In this document: one piece after another, positions 1 to 9,885 of the stretch
Layout: each line of letters opens with the position of its first letter
Position numbering within the stretch: position 1 is the stretch's first letter
Assembly: GCF_001634885.1 (NCBI RefSeq)
Contig: NZ_LWEX01000009.1
Span: 1 to 64,000, forward strand
Direction of reading: 5' to 3'
DNA: 64,000 bases
DNA from: Sulfitobacter sp. HI0040
Lineage (GTDB): Bacteria > Pseudomonadota > Alphaproteobacteria > Rhodobacterales > Rhodobacteraceae
The notes under the pieces: model-generated
What the model was told of the DNA's origin: nothing
The model's database searches: none
What the model saw: only the letters and a program-made list of their open reading frames with translations
Program-made: the position numbers and the translations under genes

Positions 1-1100
1 CGATCTGCGAGGCGAAGCCCTCCGTCGCGCGCAAGTTCCTGATGGCGGGAAAATCCGGTCTGAACCTGACGATGGCGGAAGAACGCGATGCCTTTGACCG
101 GGCGCTCGGCCCCTCCGCGCCGCACCTCGCCCCGATGTTGGATGCCTTCGATCAGGAGGCGGTGCAGCATTGGGCCGAAGGACTGGGGCAGAGACTTTTC
201 ACAGGTTCGACAGGCCGCGTTTTCCCCGAAGCGATGAAGGCTTCGCCCCTGTTGCGGGCATGGCTGAGGCGGCTAGACGCGCTAGCAGTGGAGCGCCGCG
301 TCGGCTGGCGATGGATCGGATGGGAAGGGCCGAACCCCGCGTTCCGGGCGGGTGGTACGCGACATATCCTGCCGGCGGCGGTGACCGTGCTGGCGCTTGG
401 CGGTGCCAGTTGGTCGCGCCTCGGCTCAGACGGGCGCTGGATGCCATGGCTCGCCCAACGCGACGTTCCCCTTGTGCCATTTGAGCCCGCGAATGCCGGG
501 GTGCGAATTTGCTGGAGCGATCATATGCGTGATCATTTCGGTCAACCGTTGAAGGGGGTCCGGTGGCATGCCGGGGATCACTCATCCCGCGGGGAGGCAT
601 CGCTTTCCAGTCGTGGGCTGGAAGGGGGCGGCATCTATACCGTCTCTCGCGCCCTGCGGGAAGGCGCGGACCTCTCCGTTGATCTGCTGCCCGACCGTTC
701 CGTGCAAAGCGTGGCCGAGGCGCTTGACCGCGCCGGGCGAAAGGCGAGCCTTTCCAACAGGCTGCGAAAGGCGCTGCGCCCCTCCCCCGCTGTGGTGGCG
801 CTTGTGCAGGAAATGGCCCGCCCCCTGCCACAAGAGCCGCAAGTTCTTGCGGCACTGCTCAAACGGCTTCCCATCGCGCATGACGGTCTGCGCCCGCTGG
901 ATGAGGCGATCTCCACCGCCGGGGGTGTTTCCTTTGACGCTGTGGATCAGGGGCTGATGCTGCGCGCTGTGCCGGGTGTTTTCGTTGCAGGCGAAATACT
1001 CGATTGGGAAGCCCCCACGGGGGGCTACCTTCTGACGGCCTGTCTGGCTACGGGCCGTTGGGCAGGTGCGCATGCGGCAGAATGGGCCGCAGCGCGCTAG
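1..1100 (+). CDS. HI0933/YhiN-type FAD flavoprotein (5' end outside window)
   Basis: The reading frame is open from base 3, so the gene begins upstream; the ATG at 42 is internal because the residues before it (EAKPSVARKFLMAGKSGLN) match the family's N-terminal region just after the FAD-binding beta-alpha-beta unit. The C-terminus, GVFVAGEILDWEAPTGGYLL, is the conserved second dinucleotide-fold segment of this group, which resembles the PP_4765-like subfamily of HI0933 proteins. These are FAD-binding proteins probably acting as oxidoreductases; no substrate is established. The N-terminal GxGxxG motif is not in the window. The gene ends in a 4-base convergent overlap with the glutathione S-transferase. 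Family assignment is firm, function is not. Confidence 0.85.
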   Translation, partial: ICEAKPSVARKFLMAGKSGLNLTMAEERDAFDRALGPSAPHLAPMLDAFDQEAVQHWAEGLGQRLFTGSTGRVFPEAMKASPLLRAWLRRLDALAVERRVGWRWIGWEGPNPAFRAGGTRHILPAAVTVLALGGASWSRLGSDGRWMPWLAQRDVPLVPFEPANAGVRICWSDHMRDHFGQPLKGVRWHAGDHSSRGEASLSSRGLEGGGIYTVSRALREGADLSVDLLPDRSVQSVAEALDRAGRKASLSNRLRKALRPSPAVVALVQEMARPLPQEPQVLAALLKRLPIAHDGLRPLDEAISTAGGVSFDAVDQGLMLRAVPGVFVAGEILDWEAPTGGYLLTACLATGRWAGAHAAEWAAAR

Positions 1101-1696
1101 GAAGCGGGCGGTGTCTTCGATTGCGCGGCCTTGAACGCAGGCCGGTCGCGGAGCGATTTCGCCCAGCGGAAAAGCTTGTCCTCGATCCGCGGGAATCCCG
1201 CCCCGATCGACCAGTTGATGCAATGCACCGCCAGAATATCCGGCACCGTAAGCTGCGACCCCATCAGGAACGGCCCGTCCAGCCGATTGGAAAGCGTGGC
1301 CGCCGCACGGGAAAACTCGGTCTTCAACCCCTGAAGGGCAGGTGTCAGGCGTTCTTCTTCCGGCAAGACGAAGCTGTGTTTAGTGAAAGACCAGAGGATC
1401 GCATCCATTTCGTCGATCAGCCAAAGTGTCATCGCATCCTGTCTGGCGCGTTCCACTGTGCCTGCCGGAGCGGTCAGCCGGCCGTGCTTATCCGCAAGGT
1501 AGGTCATGATCGCGACCGAATCCGTGAGGATCGTATCGCCCTCCTGCAAGGCGGGAATCTTGCCGGATGGATTGTAACGCCTGGCCTCGTCCGACCGGGG
1601 GGCGGCGGGCACATGGGTGTAATCTTCGCCCAGTTCTTCAAGCATCCACATGACGCGGAATGAACGGGTGCGGGTCGCTCCTATGACAGTATACAT
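1097..1696 (-). CDS. Glutathione S-transferase family protein
   Basis: This 199-residue protein has the two-domain cytosolic GST layout. Residues 1-75 form a thioredoxin-like domain with the glutathione-binding segments NPSGKIPAL and LTDSVAIMTYLAD (cis-Pro, then the Asp-Ser that contacts the gamma-glutamyl group). Residues 85-195 form the helical domain, including the usual N-capping stretch around TVPDILAVHCINW. The catalytic residue is probably the Thr/Arg/Ser cluster near residues 8-12 (ATRTRSF), as in beta-class-like bacterial GSTs. It is a cytoplasmic detoxification or thiol-transfer enzyme with unknown substrate. It converges on and overlaps the flavoprotein by 4 bases and is separated by 15 bases from holA upstream. 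Confidence 0.9.
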   Translation of the reverse strand: MYTVIGATRTRSFRVMWMLEELGEDYTHVPAAPRSDEARRYNPSGKIPALQEGDTILTDSVAIMTYLADKHGRLTAPAGTVERARQDAMTLWLIDEMDAILWSFTKHSFVLPEEERLTPALQGLKTEFSRAAATLSNRLDGPFLMGSQLTVPDILAVHCINWSIGAGFPRIEDKLFRWAKSLRDRPAFKAAQSKTPPAS

Positions 1697-1711
1697 CGGG
1701 TCCTTTCCGGC

Positions 1712-2713
1712 TCAGCGGCCCTTGGCGCCATACATGGCGATTCGAATGAAAACACGTTCCACCAGCGCCAGCGCGGGCGCGCGCTGCCCGGCGGATCGCA
1801 GGGTAAGATCGGTGTCGGTGAGCATGGAGAGCGCAGTTTCGAGCTTCTGCGGCCCCCAGTCGCGCGCCTGACGCTGAACCCGGTCCCGGTCGCGCACGCC
1901 GAAGAGCGGCGCGCCGGGGCTGGCGGATACACGGTAGAGCGTGCGGAAATGCCGGATCGCAAAGATCATCAGGGTCACCGGGTTCACGCCCTGCGCCTGC
2001 AACCGCGCCATGAGGGGGCCTATCTCTCCCGTACGGTGTTCCGCCACGACATTCAGGATGTCGTCCACCTCGGCTTCGGTCGAGTTGGGCGCGCAGGCGG
2101 CCACATCAGCGGCAGTCAGTGGCGTTTCATCCTGCCATTTGTAGAGCGCGATCTTTTCCAGCAACTGACGAAAGTCGCCGGGATCGAGGATGCGGGCAAA
2201 GTCGCTCAGTTGCGCCATCGCCTCGCCTTCGGGCTTCAGCCCGGCCTCGGCCAGTCGGCGCTCGATTTCCGCCCGGTCGGGGGGCGTGTCGTAAATGGCG
2301 GCGGCATAGGCTGTCCCGTGGGACTGGAAGGCCTTGAGTATCTTGGATGTTTTCTTCAGATCGCCCGCTGTCACCACGATTTGCGCGTCCCCCGGCAGCC
2401 AAGCGCCCAAGGCATCGATCACGATCTGGGCGATAGTGTCGTTGGCGTCTTCCACCAGCACCGCGCGGGGGCCGGGGAAAAAGCCGGTGGCCTTGATCGC
2501 GTCCAGCAGAAAGGGCGCGTCCCTGCGCAGGTCGGCCCCCACGATGCGCGCAAGGCGCATTTCTTCTTCCGCGTTCTTTCCAAGAAGCGCAGAAAGATAT
2601 TCCTGCCGCTTCAGGGCCACCCGCATTGCATCGCTGCCGTAGATCAGGATGCCGGTCTTCTCTGGGTCCGGTCGCCGGAACAGCGCATTCGCGTCGCGCG
2701 GCGACAGCTTCAT
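1712..2713 (-). CDS. holA: DNA polymerase III delta subunit
   Basis: This 333-residue protein has the length and order of HolA: an N-terminal AAA+-like domain (FRRPDPEKTGILIYGSD near residues 12-28, the start typical of alphaproteobacterial delta), a middle lid region, and a helical collar domain with the family segment FAIRHFRTLYRV. Delta opens the beta sliding clamp within the clamp-loader complex at the replication fork. As expected for delta, no functional Walker A motif is seen. Its ATG overlaps the stop of lptE (ATGA at 2710-2713), so leuS-lptE-holA reads as one coupled operon, a common arrangement in Proteobacteria. Confidence 0.93.
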   Translation of the reverse strand: MKLSPRDANALFRRPDPEKTGILIYGSDAMRVALKRQEYLSALLGKNAEEEMRLARIVGADLRRDAPFLLDAIKATGFFPGPRAVLVEDANDTIAQIVIDALGAWLPGDAQIVVTAGDLKKTSKILKAFQSHGTAYAAAIYDTPPDRAEIERRLAEAGLKPEGEAMAQLSDFARILDPGDFRQLLEKIALYKWQDETPLTAADVAACAPNSTEAEVDDILNVVAEHRTGEIGPLMARLQAQGVNPVTLMIFAIRHFRTLYRVSASPGAPLFGVRDRDRVQRQARDWGPQKLETALSMLTDTDLTLRSAGQRAPALALVERVFIRIAMYGAKGR

Positions 2714-3192
2714 GAAGACAGGTCGGCCGCGTAGAGCCGCGTCACGATCTGGTCGGCCAGAATCACCATCAGGCGTTTCTGCGCGTCCTGCTCGGCGGCG
2801 AGTGTCGCGACGGTGGTGCCGGTCGTGGAATAGCCAGTGAAGTTTTCGACCCGGCCGGTGACCACCGCACGCCCGTCGGAAAGATCCCGCAGAACGTAAT
2901 CCACCGCACCGATCAGGTCATAGCGCTTGATATTGCCGGTGGTATCGATGTTCAGCCCTTCTTCGGTGACAATCGTCGTGAGCGCCAAGCCATAGGAAGG
3001 TGACCGCGCCCGACCCAGCCGGGTTTCCAACTCGCGGGTCAGGATATAGTCGAACCTGTTTTCCGGGTCGTCCACCAACACGCGGTTCTGCAGCGCCATG
3101 CCATTGCCGCCCGGTCCGTAGACCGGCTGAAATCCGCAGGCCGCAAGGGCCAGCGGCAAGAGCAATATGGCGCGACGATCAAGCAACGACAT
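2710..3192 (-). CDS. lptE: LPS assembly lipoprotein LptE
   Basis: This 160-residue protein starts with a lipoprotein signal ([19 protein letters not shown]; lipidated Cys19 in an LAAC lipobox), followed by GFQPVYG, the motif that begins most mature alphaproteobacterial LptE proteins. LptE plugs the LptD barrel in the outer membrane and helps deliver lipopolysaccharide to the surface. Its start overlaps the 3' end of leuS by 14 bases and its stop overlaps the holA start by 4 bases; leuS-lptE-holA is a conserved gene order that supports the call despite weak sequence conservation in this family. Confidence 0.9.
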   Translation of the reverse strand: MSLLDRRAILLLPLALAACGFQPVYGPGGNGMALQNRVLVDDPENRFDYILTRELETRLGRARSPSYGLALTTIVTEEGLNIDTTGNIKRYDLIGAVDYVLRDLSDGRAVVTGRVENFTGYSTTGTTVATLAAEQDAQKRLMVILADQIVTRLYAADLSS

Positions 3193-5725
3193 TCACGATC
3201 CGCCCGGGCACGACGATGACTTTTTTCGGGGCCGCGCCATCCAGCGTTCGGATGACCGCCTCATGTCCCAGTGCGAGCGCTTCGACCTCATCCTTGGGCA
3301 TATCGGCGCGAACCTTGATTTCCGCGCGGCGCTTGCCGTTGATCTGTATCGGCATGGTGACCGTATCGTCCACCAGCATCGCTTCGTCCGCCACGGGCCA
3401 GGGCGCGGTGGCGATAAGCCCCTCGCCGCCCTGCATCGCCCAGATGTCCTCGGCCAGATGCGGCGTCATGGGCGCCATGAGCTGTGCCAGCGTCATGATC
3501 GCCTCCCGCTGGGAATCCTGCCCCGCCTGCGACTTCTGCAGCGTCGCGGTAAAAGCGTAAAGCTTGGCGATGGCCGCATTGAAGCCGAAGGATTCGACCC
3601 CCACCGTGACATCGTGGATTGTCTTGTGCATCGCGCGCATCAGGTCTTCGTCGCCGGTGCCTTGGGCGTTCTCCTCCATCCCGGCAATCCGGTCGGAGAT
3701 GTTCCAGACCCGCGACAGGTGCTTGTAGGCCGCTTCCGCCCCGCTCGCCGTCCATTCGACATCCCGTTCGGGCGGGGAATCGGACAGGACGAACCAGCGC
3801 GCCGTATCTGCCCCGAACCGGTCGATGATGCCCAGCGGATCGACCACGTTCTTCTTCGATTTCGACATCTTCGCCGAAGGAATGATCTGCACTTCCGTCC
3901 CGTCGGCCAGTTTTCCGTCGGTCACCTCCTCCGGCAGGTGATAGACCGGGCGGCCCCGTTCGTCTGTCGTCTGGTATATTTCATGGGTGACCATGCCCTG
4001 CGTGAAGAGCGCGTCGAAAGGTTCGACCGCAGAGGCGGGCAGATGCCCGGTGATATGCATGGCGCGGGCGAAGAAGCGCGCGTAGAGCAGGTGCAGGATC
4101 GCATGTTCGATCCCGCCGATATACTGGTCCACGTTCATCCAGTACTCGGCATCTTCCAACCGCGTCGGCGTCTCCGCATGGGGCGCGGTAAAGCGCGCGT
4201 AGTACCACGAGGAATCGACGAAAGTGTCCATCGTGTCGGTTTCACGGCGGGCCGCCGCCCCGCAGGCAGGGCATTCGGTATCGCGCCATGTGGGGTGCCG
4301 GTCCAGCGGGTTGCCCGGCACGTCCAGCGTAACGTCATAGGGCAGTTCTATCGGCAGGTTCTCTTTCTTTTCCGGCACGACGCCGCAGGCGTCACAGTGG
4401 ACGACCGGAATGGGGCAGCCCCAGTACCGTTGCCGCGACAAGCCCCAGTCGCGCAGGCGGTACTTCGTCACGCCCTGTCCGACACCGTTTTCCTCGCAGA
4501 AGGCGATGGCCGCATCGATCGCCTTTTCGCCGGTTTGATGGGTATCGCCCGCGAAACCGCGGATATAGAATACCTTCTCTGTCTTGGGGGGGACATAGGC
4601 TTCGTCCAGCCGGTCCGCATGGTCCTCGTCCGGCAGAAAGACCGGGGGAATCGGCAAGCCGTATTTCGTGGCAAAATCGAAATCGCGCTGATCATGCGCG
4701 GGGCAGCCGAAAATGGCGCCGGTGCCGTAATCCATCAGAATGAAGTTGGCGATATAGACAGGCAGTTCCTGTGCGGTGTCGAATGGATGGCGAACCCGGA
4801 TGCCGGTATCGCGGCCCAGCTTCTCGGCTGTTTCGATGGCTTCTTCCGTTGTGCCGCCCTTGCGGCATTCCGCGACAAACGCCGCGACTTCGGGGTCTTC
4901 ACGCTCCAACGCGCGGGCGAGCGGATGGTCGGGCGAAATGCCGACGAAGGATGCGCCGAGCAAAGTATCCGGGCGGGTGGTATAGACTTCGATCCTGTCG
5001 AACCCCTCGGGGGCATCGAGGGTCGAAAAGGCGAACTGCAGGCCGCGGGACCGCCCGATCCAGTTCGACTGCATGAGCTTGACCTTCGCAGGCCAATTAT
5101 CGAGCGTATCGAGCGCCTCCAACAGCTCTTCGGAATGGTCGGAGATCTTGAAGAACCATTGCGTCAGTTCGCGCCGTTCCACCAGCGCGCCAGAACGCCA
5201 GCCGCGTCCGTTTTCGACCTGCTCGTTTGCAAGCACCGTCATGTCCACCGGGTCCCAGTTCACCACCGCATTCTTGCGATAGACCAGTCCCGCTTCGAGG
5301 AAATCGAGGAAAAGGGCCTGTTGCTGACCATAATATTCCGGGTCGCAGGTGGCGAATTCGCGGCTCCAGTCGATCGAGAGGCCCAATGGTTTCATCTGGG
5401 CGCGCATGTCGGCGATGTTGCCATAGGTCCAGTCACGCGGATGCCCGCCCGTCGCCATCGCGGCATTTTCGGCGGGCATTCCGAAGGCGTCCCAGCCCAT
5501 GGGGTGCAGCACGTTGTGGCCTGTGGCGATCTTGTGGCGCGCCACCACGTCCCCCATGGTATAGTTGCGCACATGGCCCATATGGATGCGCCCCGAGGGG
5601 TAGGGGAACATCTCGAGCACGTAGTATTTCGGTTTGTCGGCGGAGCGGACGGCCTTGAAGATGTCGTCCTTTTCCCAGGCAGCCTGCCAGCGGGATTCAA
5701 TCTTGGAAGGGGTATAGCGGGGCAT
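3179..5725 (-). CDS. leuS: Leucyl-tRNA synthetase
   Basis: This class I aminoacyl-tRNA synthetase attaches leucine to tRNA-Leu in the cytoplasm. From the chosen start the protein has 848 residues. The HIGH-type ATP motif is HMGH at residues 48-51 and the KMSKS loop begins at Lys619 (SAKMSKSKK). Between them lies the CP1 editing domain, with segments such as [12 protein letters not shown] and [12 protein letters not shown] that hydrolyse mischarged tRNA. The frame is open to 5770, but the ATG at 5725 begins the conserved [11 protein letters not shown]-terminus and has a GAGGT ribosome site about ten bases upstream. It heads the leuS-lptE-holA operon. Confidence 0.97.
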   Translation of the reverse strand: MPRYTPSKIESRWQAAWEKDDIFKAVRSADKPKYYVLEMFPYPSGRIHMGHVRNYTMGDVVARHKIATGHNVLHPMGWDAFGMPAENAAMATGGHPRDWTYGNIADMRAQMKPLGLSIDWSREFATCDPEYYGQQQALFLDFLEAGLVYRKNAVVNWDPVDMTVLANEQVENGRGWRSGALVERRELTQWFFKISDHSEELLEALDTLDNWPAKVKLMQSNWIGRSRGLQFAFSTLDAPEGFDRIEVYTTRPDTLLGASFVGISPDHPLARALEREDPEVAAFVAECRKGGTTEEAIETAEKLGRDTGIRVRHPFDTAQELPVYIANFILMDYGTGAIFGCPAHDQRDFDFATKYGLPIPPVFLPDEDHADRLDEAYVPPKTEKVFYIRGFAGDTHQTGEKAIDAAIAFCEENGVGQGVTKYRLRDWGLSRQRYWGCPIPVVHCDACGVVPEKKENLPIELPYDVTLDVPGNPLDRHPTWRDTECPACGAAARRETDTMDTFVDSSWYYARFTAPHAETPTRLEDAEYWMNVDQYIGGIEHAILHLLYARFFARAMHITGHLPASAVEPFDALFTQGMVTHEIYQTTDERGRPVYHLPEEVTDGKLADGTEVQIIPSAKMSKSKKNVVDPLGIIDRFGADTARWFVLSDSPPERDVEWTASGAEAAYKHLSRVWNISDRIAGMEENAQGTGDEDLMRAMHKTIHDVTVGVESFGFNAAIAKLYAFTATLQKSQAGQDSQREAIMTLAQLMAPMTPHLAEDIWAMQGGEGLIATAPWPVADEAMLVDDTVTMPIQINGKRRAEIKVRADMPKDEVEALALGHEAVIRTLDGAAPKKVIVVPGRIVNVVA

Positions 5726-5806
5726 GTACGGACCTCGGAGCGATGTAGAACGCCGGGGCCCGGAAATCACGTGGCCCGGCGCATCTGAAAGCGGGAGCGG
5801 GCGGCT

Positions 5807-6307
5807 TCAGAGCCGGTTGTCGGCGATGCGCAATTCGCGGGCACGGCTGAGAATGGCATCCTCCACCGCGCGCTGGGTGGCCTTGCTGACCGGCTGCCCG
5901 CCATTGGTCTGAAGCGCAAGGTTGAGCGATCTTGCATCCAGCGCGGGATCGTCGATTAGCACGGTGGCGCGATAAGGCCGCCCGCCGCCCGGCGGCACGC
6001 CGTATCCCGTCACGATAACACCTGTGAAAGGATCCACGGACTGGACCGGCATGAAATCGAGAACCTCGAGAGCAGCGGACCAGAGATACCTGTTCACCGA
6101 GACCCGGGTTTCGGGTGCGTTATTACTGAAGAGCGACCAGATCGTGTTTTCCGGGTTGGATTCCACATAACTGGGATTGTTGGGGTTGTTGTATTGCGCC
6201 GGCCGTTCCGTTGCAGGAGAGCCGAAGCTGCGCAGGGCGCCGCAGGCGCTCAAAGCCCCCATCGCTGTCAAGACGATGGCGATCCTGCCTATGGATGGAC
6301 GCGACAT
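5807..6307 (-). CDS. DUF3576 domain lipoprotein
   Basis: This 166-residue protein carries a lipoprotein signal with Cys22 in an LSAC lipobox. The mature part contains NPENTIWSLF and the segment SVDPFTGVIVTGYG, which I recognise from DUF3576, an alphaproteobacterial family of unknown function. It is probably anchored to the periplasmic face of the inner or outer membrane. The start at 6307 was chosen over one at 6364 because it places a hydrophobic signal at the N-terminus and follows an AAAGGGAA ribosome site. It lies 81 bases upstream of leuS on the same strand and may be cotranscribed with it. Confidence 0.85.
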   Translation of the reverse strand: MSRPSIGRIAIVLTAMGALSACGALRSFGSPATERPAQYNNPNNPSYVESNPENTIWSLFSNNAPETRVSVNRYLWSAALEVLDFMPVQSVDPFTGVIVTGYGVPPGGGRPYRATVLIDDPALDARSLNLALQTNGGQPVSKATQRAVEDAILSRARELRIADNRL

Positions 6308-6583
6308 GCCAATTCCCTTTGCCTGTTCGCGGTCAGGTCTACCCAAGGCGGAAGGGCGCGGCAAGGTCTATGTCCGCGCGCGGGGAGGCGCCGGCTTCGG
6401 CGGATCGATGCCAACTCGGGCGGGTATCAGGCAAATGTGTGGCAAAGCTGCACCAATGAACGTGGCAATGAAATGGGGGGTTTCACTGTTCTTGCCAACA
6501 TGAGGCGGAAGGATGCAAACACCCTGCATACCCTTACCGGATTCCCCGGTCTGGGCATGTGAATTCAAACCGAGGGAAAACTC

Positions 6584-7540
6584 ATGAAAAAAGTTCTCTT
6601 CGCTTCAACAGCTCTGGTTGCGACCGCGGGCGTTGCAGCAGCAGAAGTCGACTTCAGCGGTTACGGCCGCTTCGGTGTTCTGTACAACGAAAACGCGACC
6701 GGCCAGGATGAAACAAACATCACCAGCCGTTTCCGCCTGCAGATCGACGCGACAGCCGAGTCTGATATGGGCGTCACCTTCGGTGCACGTGCACGTATCC
6801 AGCAGAACAACACTGACAAGAACTTCACAGTTTCCCCCGGTACTGCTCCGGGTACTGTGAACGTTGCAGGCGGTAACGCGTCTGGCACCGGCATCAACGG
6901 CGTCCGCTTCTTCGCCCGTTCCGGTGGCTTCGAAGTCGGCGTTGGCAACATCTACGGTGCTCTGGAATTCATGCCCGGCATGTACCCGATCGACCTTGGT
7001 CTGACCGGTCTGGCCTATGAATACACCGCCTACAACTTCCGTGGCGACGCGTACTCCTCCGGTGGTGCTGGTGCAGCTGGTCAGAACGGCCTGGAAGTCC
7101 TGTACTCCTTCGGTGACTTCTCCATGCACGTGTCCGCATCCGACGTGAACGACCGCGTTGCAGCGCACTTCGCATACACATGGAACGGCTGGACTCTGGC
7201 AGTTGCTGGTCAGGACTCCAACTCGGCAGCCGACACTGACTTCGCTGTGTCCGCTGGCGGTTCGCTCGGCTTCGCCGACCTGACACTGGCCTATGCAGAC
7301 AACGGCACAGGCGGTAACCGCACTGTTCTGACCGGTCGTTTTGACGTTGGCGCAGCGACAAACATCGAAGTCTACGTTGCAAGCAACGACGCAAACGGCA
7401 ACGCCGGTGCGGTTGATGACGAATCTTACGGTATCGACTTCAACCACGACCTGGGCGGTGGCACATCGCTCCGCGGTGGTGTTGCATCGCGTTTCAATGA
7501 CAACGTGATTGCCGACCTCGGTGTTCGCTTCAACTTCTAA
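6584..7540 (+). CDS. Outer-membrane porin (Rhodobacter type)
   Basis: This 318-residue beta-barrel protein has a Sec signal peptide at residues 1-20 (cleavage after VAAA) and begins the barrel with EVDFSGYGRFGVLY, the usual first strand of Rhodobacteraceae porins. It ends in GVRFNF; the terminal Phe is the BAM-complex recognition residue. The barrel shows alternating aromatic/polar strands and the acidic constriction-loop region near PGMYPIDLG. It forms a general diffusion channel for small solutes. Codon use looks biased toward a narrow set (GTT, GGT, AAC, ACA), unlike its neighbours and consistent with very high expression. It is a single-gene unit, with a 276-base leader region before it and a strong terminator after it. 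Confidence 0.92.
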   Translation: MKKVLFASTALVATAGVAAAEVDFSGYGRFGVLYNENATGQDETNITSRFRLQIDATAESDMGVTFGARARIQQNNTDKNFTVSPGTAPGTVNVAGGNASGTGINGVRFFARSGGFEVGVGNIYGALEFMPGMYPIDLGLTGLAYEYTAYNFRGDAYSSGGAGAAGQNGLEVLYSFGDFSMHVSASDVNDRVAAHFAYTWNGWTLAVAGQDSNSAADTDFAVSAGGSLGFADLTLAYADNGTGGNRTVLTGRFDVGAATNIEVYVASNDANGNAGAVDDESYGIDFNHDLGGGTSLRGGVASRFNDNVIADLGVRFNF

Positions 7541-7562
7541 GTTGAACGACATCTGACGAATT

Positions 7563-7595
7563 GGGGCAGGCCTTCGGGTCTGCCCCTTTTCTTTT
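7563..7595 (+). terminator. Intrinsic terminator after the porin gene
   Basis: A GGGGCAG/CTGCCCC stem is closed by a CC-TTCG-GG cap (a stable UUCG-type loop) and followed by TTTTCTTTT. It lies 22 bases after the porin stop and isolates that transcript from yggS. Confidence 0.9.
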
Positions 7596-7638
7596 GGCGG
7601 GGCGCGATGTTACCTCCGATCCCGAAAGGGGAGTTTCC

Positions 7639-8292
7639 ATGAGCTTGCAGGACATTCGCGACCGGATCGCAAAGGCCGAGGAATCCGCTGGGCGCGATTC
7701 CGGCTCTGTCGAGTTGATCGCGGTAAGCAAGGTGCAGCCCAACCCGCGTATCGAGGCGGTGCTGGAGGAAGGTCACCGAACTTTCGGTGAGAACCGCGTG
7801 CAGGAAGCGCAGGGCAAATGGCCCGCTTTCAAAGAGACCTACAGCGGGATCGAACTTCATCTGATAGGCCCGCTCCAGACCAACAAGGCGCGGGCTGCGG
7901 TGGAACTGTTCGATGCCATCCATTCCGTGGACCGTCCCAAGCTGGCCCGCCAACTGGCGAACCTCGCGCAGGAGCGGGGAGCATCCCCGCAGCTCTTCGT
8001 TCAGGTCAATACGGGGGAGGAGGATCAGAAGGCCGGGGTCCTGCCTGCCGATGCCGATGATTTCATCGCCGAATGCAAGGCGATGGATTTGACGATTGCG
8101 GGGTTGATGTGCATCCCGCCTGCGGCAGAAGAACCCTCCCTCCATTTTGCGCTGTTGGCGAAGATCGCTGAACGCAACGGGCTTGCCGGGATGTCCATGG
8201 GCATGAGCAGTGATTTCGAACGGGCCATCGCGTTGGGGGCGACCCATGTGCGGGTAGGCTCGGCCATATTTGGTGAACGCGTGAAAGGCTGA
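7639..8292 (+). CDS. YggS-family pyridoxal-phosphate homeostasis protein
   Basis: This 217-residue single-domain fold-type III PLP protein has the PLP-binding Lys31 in VELIAVSKVQ, followed by the family signature FGENRVQEA and HLIGPLQTNK. The phosphate-binding end is GMSMGMSSDFERAI and GATHVRVGSAIFG. YggS proteins buffer and deliver cytosolic PLP rather than catalyse a known reaction. The ATG at 7639 follows an AAAGGGGAG ribosome site; the frame is open further upstream, but that part is the porin terminator. It converges on the L,D-transpeptidase gene with a gap of four bases. Confidence 0.95.
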   Translation: MSLQDIRDRIAKAEESAGRDSGSVELIAVSKVQPNPRIEAVLEEGHRTFGENRVQEAQGKWPAFKETYSGIELHLIGPLQTNKARAAVELFDAIHSVDRPKLARQLANLAQERGASPQLFVQVNTGEEDQKAGVLPADADDFIAECKAMDLTIAGLMCIPPAAEEPSLHFALLAKIAERNGLAGMSMGMSSDFERAIALGATHVRVGSAIFGERVKG

Positions 8293-8296
8293 TACG

Positions 8297-8800
8297 TTAG
8301 CCTCGTTCGCGAACGATCAGTCGGCTCCGCGGCGTCAGCCGTGCCGCAATACTGTGCAGATCGGACCGTTTGAGCGCGACACAGCCTTCTGTCGGATATC
8401 CGGGTCGCCGCCACTGATGGATGAAAATGGCGGACCCTTTCCCGGCGCGCGCGACGGGCCAGTTCCAGTCGGTCACAAGTATAAGATCATAGAGAGGATC
8501 GGCGCGATACATCCGCTCATGGCTGCCGTCGAACGGTGCGGTTACCGCGTGATTGTAAGCCGCCTTTGCCGGATCGTCGCACCACAGATCCCGCGGCCCG
8601 ATGGGTACCGCCCAACTGACCGGAGGCGACAGCCGGTCGGGGCGGTAGTACATGCCGACGATATGATGGGTTCCGACCGGGGTCGCACCGTCGCCTTCCT
8701 GCTTGTCGCGCCGGATACCGCCCTTGCCGATGACGCAAGGGTAGACCCTTCCGCCGAAGCGCAGCCCGGTGGGGGTGAGCAGCAGATCTTCGACTGTCAC
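8297..8800 (-). CDS. L,D-transpeptidase (YkuD) family protein
   Basis: This 167-residue protein consists almost wholly of a YkuD catalytic domain: [19 protein letters not shown] near residues 26-43, the catalytic His128 in IFIHQW, and the catalytic Cys140 in PTEGCVAL. YkuD enzymes make 3-3 peptidoglycan crosslinks or attach proteins to peptidoglycan. The usual S/T-H-G-C motif here reads T-E-G-C, as in a recognised subgroup lacking that His. No clear signal peptide is visible from this start, which is unusual for a periplasmic enzyme. Its start overlaps the ribA stop (8797-8800), so it is cotranscribed with ribA. Confidence 0.85.
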   Translation of the reverse strand: MTVEDLLLTPTGLRFGGRVYPCVIGKGGIRRDKQEGDGATPVGTHHIVGMYYRPDRLSPPVSWAVPIGPRDLWCDDPAKAAYNHAVTAPFDGSHERMYRADPLYDLILVTDWNWPVARAGKGSAIFIHQWRRPGYPTEGCVALKRSDLHSIAARLTPRSRLIVRERG

Positions 8801-9885
8801 AGCAGGTGCCCTGATTTCTCGGCCTTGGTGGCGAGGTAATCGCGATTGTGCCGGTTTTCCCCAACCGCGAGCGGTACGCGTTCGCTCACCTCGACGCCGC
8901 TGGCGCGCATCATGTCCACCTTTCGGGGATTGTTCGTCAGCAGACGTACCGCGCTGAAACCCATGGACTTCAAAATGTCCGCGCCGAGCCGGAAATCCCG
9001 TTCATCATCCTCGAAGCCGAGCCTGTGGTTCGCCTCGACCGTATCGAATCCCTGATCCTGCAGCGAATAGGCGCGCATCTTGTTCGCCAGTCCGATCCCG
9101 CGCCCTTCCTGATTGAGGTAGAGCAGAACGCCATTTCCTTCCTCACCCATTTGCGCCAGCGCGGCCCGAAGCTGGGGGCCGCAGTCGCATTTGAGGCTGC
9201 CCATCAGGTCGCCGGTAAAACAGGCCGAATGAAGCCGCGCCAGCACGGGGCGGGCGCGGTCCGGGCGCCCGATTTCGACGGCGTAATGTTCTTCCCCGCC
9301 GTCTTCGGGCCGGAACACATGCAAGCGGCCCGCTTCGGATACTTCCATCGGCAGACGTGCGTTCACTACCGGGTGCAGCAGGCTGCGCTGGCTCAGATGG
9401 GGCAGGATTTCCGCAAGGCTCAACCGGGTGAGGCTTTCCGCATCCGGCAGGCGTTGCTCAGGCTCCAGCCTGAGGATGAGCGCCGCGGGCAGCAGGCGCG
9501 CGGATTTGATGAGTTGCAGCGCCGCGCGATGCAGGCTGGCGTCACCCTCGCGGAAGGTCTGGAACGGCCCTTTCAAGGGCGCGCGCAGGTCATCGGAAGG
9601 ATCGGCAATGCTCTGCACCCAGGCCGGGGTCGCGTCAGCCGGCAGGGCGATCCGCGCCACGTCGCCATCGTAGGCCCGCGCCTTCAGCGTCGCGGCACGG
9701 CGCCCCGTCACGGCGAGGACAGGTTGACCCCCCAGAGCCAGAACCGCTGCAAGGCGTTTGCCTGCGAGCGTTTCCGCAGCCAGCACAAGATAGGGGGTCC
9801 CGTCATCTATGATGAGCGGCACGCCCATGCGCAGGTCGGCGCGCGCGCGTGCAAGCTGTTCTGTTGTATCTGGCGCGAGGCTCAT
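8797..9885 (-). CDS. ribA: GTP cyclohydrolase II
   Basis: This enzyme catalyses the first committed step of riboflavin synthesis, opening GTP to a diaminopyrimidine phosphate and releasing formate. The catalytic C-terminal domain contains [20 protein letters not shown], whose three cysteines bind zinc, then [17 protein letters not shown] and [12 protein letters not shown]. The protein has 362 residues, so about 150 residues precede the catalytic domain; this N-terminal region is usual in alphaproteobacterial RibA and lacks the acidic metal-binding motif expected of an active RibB domain. The downstream L,D-transpeptidase gene overlaps it by 4 bases. Confidence 0.93.
   Translation of the reverse strand: MSLAPDTTEQLARARADLRMGVPLIIDDGTPYLVLAAETLAGKRLAAVLALGGQPVLAVTGRRAATLKARAYDGDVARIALPADATPAWVQSIADPSDDLRAPLKGPFQTFREGDASLHRAALQLIKSARLLPAALILRLEPEQRLPDAESLTRLSLAEILPHLSQRSLLHPVVNARLPMEVSEAGRLHVFRPEDGGEEHYAVEIGRPDRARPVLARLHSACFTGDLMGSLKCDCGPQLRAALAQMGEEGNGVLLYLNQEGRGIGLANKMRAYSLQDQGFDTVEANHRLGFEDDERDFRLGADILKSMGFSAVRLLTNNPRKVDMMRASGVEVSERVPLAVGENRHNRDYLATKAEKSGHLL

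Noticed and set aside
3167-5788. 873-codon plus-strand open frame
   Set aside because: It is antisense to leuS, whose HIGH and KMSKS motifs are intact.
6605-7552. 315-codon minus-strand open frame
   Set aside because: It mirrors the porin gene; its Cys/Val-rich translation reflects the porin's biased codons.
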